A stretch of DNA of 64,000 nt from Belliella aquatica. GTDB taxonomy: Bacteria; Bacteroidota; Bacteroidia; Cytophagales; Cyclobacteriaceae. The stretch spans positions 1 through 64,000 of the forward strand of contig NZ_BMFD01000017.1 in the NCBI RefSeq assembly GCF_014637795.1. Direction: 5' to 3'. Both the position numbers and the translations under genes were made by a program. A model generated the notes under the pieces. The model did no database searches and was not told where the DNA came from. It was given only the letters and a program-made list of their open reading frames with translations. This document shows, in pieces, positions 63,267-64,000 of this stretch. Every line of letters begins with the position of its first letter. Within the stretch, counting starts at the first letter, position 1.

Positions 63267-63352
63267 AAAATGTCCAGTTTTTTAATTAAAAAACTGGACA
63301 TTTTTGAATTAAAAAACTGGACATTTTTGAATTAAAAAACTGGACATTTTTG
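63267..63352 (-). promoter_or_regulatory. AbiEi operator: 38-bp perfect palindrome plus 23-bp tandem repeats
   Basis: AAAATGTCCAGTTTTTTAA (63267-63285) is followed without spacer by its exact reverse complement (63286-63304). The right half is part of a 23-bp unit (core AAAAAACTGGACATTTTTGA) repeated three times in tandem at 63284-63306, 63307-63329 and 63330-63352. On the minus strand a -7-like TACCTTTG lies at ~63248-63255, just before the abiEi ATG. Confidence 0.72.
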
Positions 63353-63360
63353 AATTACCA

Positions 63361-64000
63361 TTATTTGTCTTCCCTAGAAGAAAACGTATACTTCCCCAAC
63401 CTTAAAAGAGCTGAAATTAAAAGTAGCATTTTGTCAGAAGTGTAATGACCATCATGATAAAAGCAATGAGCAACGTTATTCCTAATATCTAGGCCTCCAT
63501 TACCACTGAATAAATATTCAAAAAGGAGTTGATCATCCTGATTGAATAATTTCTTGAAGCCTTCTGATTCTAGTAAATTATTTAGATTCATTTGCTCTAC
63601 TCTGGTGGTAACGGTTTTGGAAATAGAATATTCACGTTGTTCTAGAAAATATCTAATTAATCCTTCAAACTTGGTCGTAAGACTATCAATGCACAGTATG
63701 AAATCAGTTTTATAATCTGGGTTTTCTATCTTAATAATTCTTTGATTAAAATATTCCTTGATTGAAGGGCTGATTAACGGTATCCAAGACAATTCATGTG
63801 CTTCATCATCGGAATCTGATACAGTGAATGGATGTCCAATCCAAGTTTTTTCGGTTATAAAGGAAATAATTTCTTCCGCAGTTAATGTCTTGTTTTTAAT
63901 ACCTTCTTCAATTATGGTATCTAAATAGGGTAGCGTCATAAAATCAAGTTCAAGTTGGTAAAGTTTCATTTTCATGAATTGGAGGTCAATATCATCAGCT
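63361..64000 (-). CDS. DUF4209-like protein, 5' partial
   Basis: At least 213 codons; the frame is still open at the window edge (ADDIDLQFMKMKLYQLELDF), so the start is outside and the ATG at 63975 is probably internal. The C-terminus GNGGLDIRNNVAHCFYHDGH has the 'R-N-x-[VL]-A-H' motif of DUF4209 and related HEPN-like proteins. These are found beside defence genes; the R-x4-6-H motif is the RNase signature of HEPN domains, but catalytic activity is not shown. Ends 8 bp from the AbiEi operator repeats. Confidence 0.6.
   Translation of the reverse strand, partial: ADDIDLQFMKMKLYQLELDFMTLPYLDTIIEEGIKNKTLTAEEIISFITEKTWIGHPFTVSDSDDEAHELSWIPLISPSIKEYFNQRIIKIENPDYKTDFILCIDSLTTKFEGLIRYFLEQREYSISKTVTTRVEQMNLNNLLESEGFKKLFNQDDQLLFEYLFSGNGGLDIRNNVAHCFYHDGHYTSDKMLLLISALLRLGKYTFSSREDK

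Noticed and set aside
63284-63352. CRISPR-like array of short repeats
   Set aside because: The 23-bp units are directly adjacent without spacers and form an operator-like tandem array with a palindrome; no cas genes are adjacent.
1-64000. tRNA, rRNA or prophage genes
   Set aside because: No cloverleaf, rRNA-like segment or phage structural gene could be recognised on either strand.

Overview
The window is an AT-rich chromosomal segment of a Bacteroidota bacterium, most likely order Cytophagales (Cyclobacteriaceae/Algoriphagus-like; this placement is inference). The support is a giant SprB/PKD-repeat adhesin with a type IX secretion (T9SS) C-terminal sorting domain next to a PorP/SprF-family gene, a SusC-style TonB receptor, Bacteroidota promoters (TTG-N17..20-TAnnTTTG) and almost no Shine-Dalgarno sites. 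No rRNA, tRNA, CRISPR array or intact transposase was found.

Layout. 0-7 kb: 5'-truncated T9SS adhesin and its PorP/SprF-like partner. 7-11 kb: 1-Cys peroxiredoxin and diheme cytochrome c peroxidase (with a CRP/FNR-like site at its promoter) among gene remnants (metallophosphoesterase, FkbM methyltransferase, YdeI-like). 11.4-13.1 kb: a three-gene hipB-hipS-hipT-type toxin-antitoxin operon with a clear promoter and operator. 13.5-16.4 kb: lipoprotein, serine hydrolase, repeats. 16.5-23.3 kb: a signalling operon with a ten-PAS/GAF soluble histidine kinase and three response regulators. 24.5-31 kb: hydrolases (esterases, a beta-lactamase-fold protein), a DUF4386-like membrane protein and a broken alpha/beta hydrolase. 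31-33 kb: an ECF sigma factor with its membrane partner and a second membrane gene that share a 36-bp promoter motif. 33-35 kb: damaged SDR/membrane/AraC cluster. 35-42 kb: two glycosyltransferase-like genes, TonB receptor, PAP2 phosphatase and an ArnT-like membrane glycosyltransferase. 42-50 kb: decayed accessory DNA: zeta toxin with an in-frame amber, IS4 fragment, cas4 and cas6 pseudogenes, an AAA_14/DUF4143 ATPase and a large helical protein. 50-64 kb: a defence island: RloA/RloB (AbiL-like) pair, two AbiE-type nucleotidyltransferase toxin-antitoxin modules, a type I restriction HsdR without adjacent HsdM/HsdS, a duplicated P-loop kinase-like gene, and a partial DUF4209-like gene.

Several dispersed repeat families link the accessory regions: R1, ~65-70 bp elements with inverted termini (ATTATCCGCA / TGCGGATAAT), at least nine copies, usually touching gene 3' ends; R2/R3, multi-motif blocks resembling IS21-type ends but without a transposase; R4, a ~95-bp three-copy block; and three eroded copies of a YdeI-like gene 3' end. 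A ~1.1 kb direct duplication (R3+R2+R1+kinase gene) brackets the first AbiE module. The region looks like a defence and toxin hotspot under repeated insertion, recombination and gene decay.
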